DNA from: Candidatus Hydrogenedentota bacterium
GTDB taxonomy: Bacteria; Hydrogenedentota; Hydrogenedentia; Hydrogenedentales; SCBR16-9
NCBI GenBank assembly: GCA_007116095.1
Contig: SKJD01000012.1
Span: 1 to 5,690 of the forward strand
Reading direction: 5' to 3'
DNA: 5,690 bases
Positions 5,416 through 5,690 of the stretch are shown here, one piece after another; position 1 is the first letter of the stretch; each line of letters opens with the position of its first letter. The notes below the pieces were generated by a model that saw only the letters and a list, made by a program, of their open reading frames with translations, was not told the origin of the DNA and did not search any database. A program made the position numbers and the translations under genes.

Positions 5416-5465
5416 AGAAACGCGGGGCAGTATCGGGCAGCGTGATGTCTATACGATGCTGTGTT

Positions 5466-5690
5466 TTATCCGTTGTTTTGCTGGAATTCCCGCATAAACG
5501 CGCAGAGGCTCTCGACGCCCTCCACCGGCATGGCGTTGTAGATCGAAGCGCGACAGCCCCCAACCGAGCGGTGCCCCTTCAGGCCGTCCATCCCCGCTGC
5601 GGTCGCCTCGTTGATGAACTTCTTCTCGAGGTCTTCGCTGGGCAGGCGGAAGGCCACATTCATCAAGGAGCGGTGTTCCGGCAGGGCATG
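5466..5690 (-). CDS. serC: Phosphoserine aminotransferase, C-terminal fragment (5' end outside window)
   Basis: The frame is open to the right edge and shows the last 74 residues, starting [17 protein letters not shown] and ending FQQNNG before a [38 protein letters not shown] and [16 protein letters not shown] are almost diagnostic of SerC. The GHR and RAS segments hold His/Arg residues that the family uses to bind the phosphate and carboxylate of its substrate. SerC is a cytoplasmic, pyridoxal-phosphate class V aminotransferase. It converts 3-phosphohydroxypyruvate and glutamate to phosphoserine and 2-oxoglutarate in serine synthesis, and also acts in the pyridoxal phosphate pathway. The PLP lysine lies outside the window. 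In many proteobacteria serC is followed directly by pheA; here an SDR gene follows on the same strand, and pheA is about 3.3 kb away pointing the opposite way. Confidence 0.95.
   Translation of the reverse strand, partial: HALPEHRSLMNVAFRLPSEDLEKKFINEATAAGMDGLKGHRSVGGCRASIYNAMPVEGVESLCAFMREFQQNNG

Overview
The window looks like ordinary chromosomal DNA from a GC-rich, Gram-negative-type bacterium. It is gene-dense, with housekeeping and amino-acid biosynthesis genes, relaxed start codon use (TTG for the prephenate dehydratase gene, GTG for the transporter) and one large repeat-filled intergenic region. I cannot name the lineage from the sequence alone. The fusion architecture of PheA and the repeat types occur in proteobacteria and in several candidate phyla.

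Layout from left to right. The C-terminal end of a UvrD/PcrA helicase (+) enters from the left edge and stops at 503. A 605-bp gene-free gap (504-1108) follows. It is almost filled by a nested inverted-repeat structure: an outer 22-bp pair at 512-533 and 1025-1046 (21/22 identical) encloses an inner 28-bp pair at 605-632 and 877-904 (24/28 identical), plus several strong hairpins. It has the shape of a MITE-like or relict non-autonomous element with another repeat inside it. A likely two-gene unit on + comes next: pheA (chorismate mutase/prephenate dehydratase/ACT) and, 9 nt after its stop, a small M50B-type membrane metallopeptidase. The peptidase converges on, and overlaps by 43 bp, a minus-strand MFS transporter of the MCT/OFA type. 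Upstream of the transporter on the same strand are an atypical SDR/NAD-dependent epimerase-like protein and then the C-terminus of serC (phosphoserine aminotransferase), which runs off the right edge.

Functionally, pheA (phenylalanine branch) and serC (serine and pyridoxal phosphate synthesis) are amino-acid genes that sit next to each other in many proteobacteria. Here they point toward each other with three unrelated genes between them. Nothing in the window suggests a defence island, phage, CRISPR array or secondary-metabolite cluster. The most unusual material is the nested repeat element upstream of pheA, the substituted prephenate dehydratase motifs in PheA, and two stem-loops in the minus-strand intergenic gaps.
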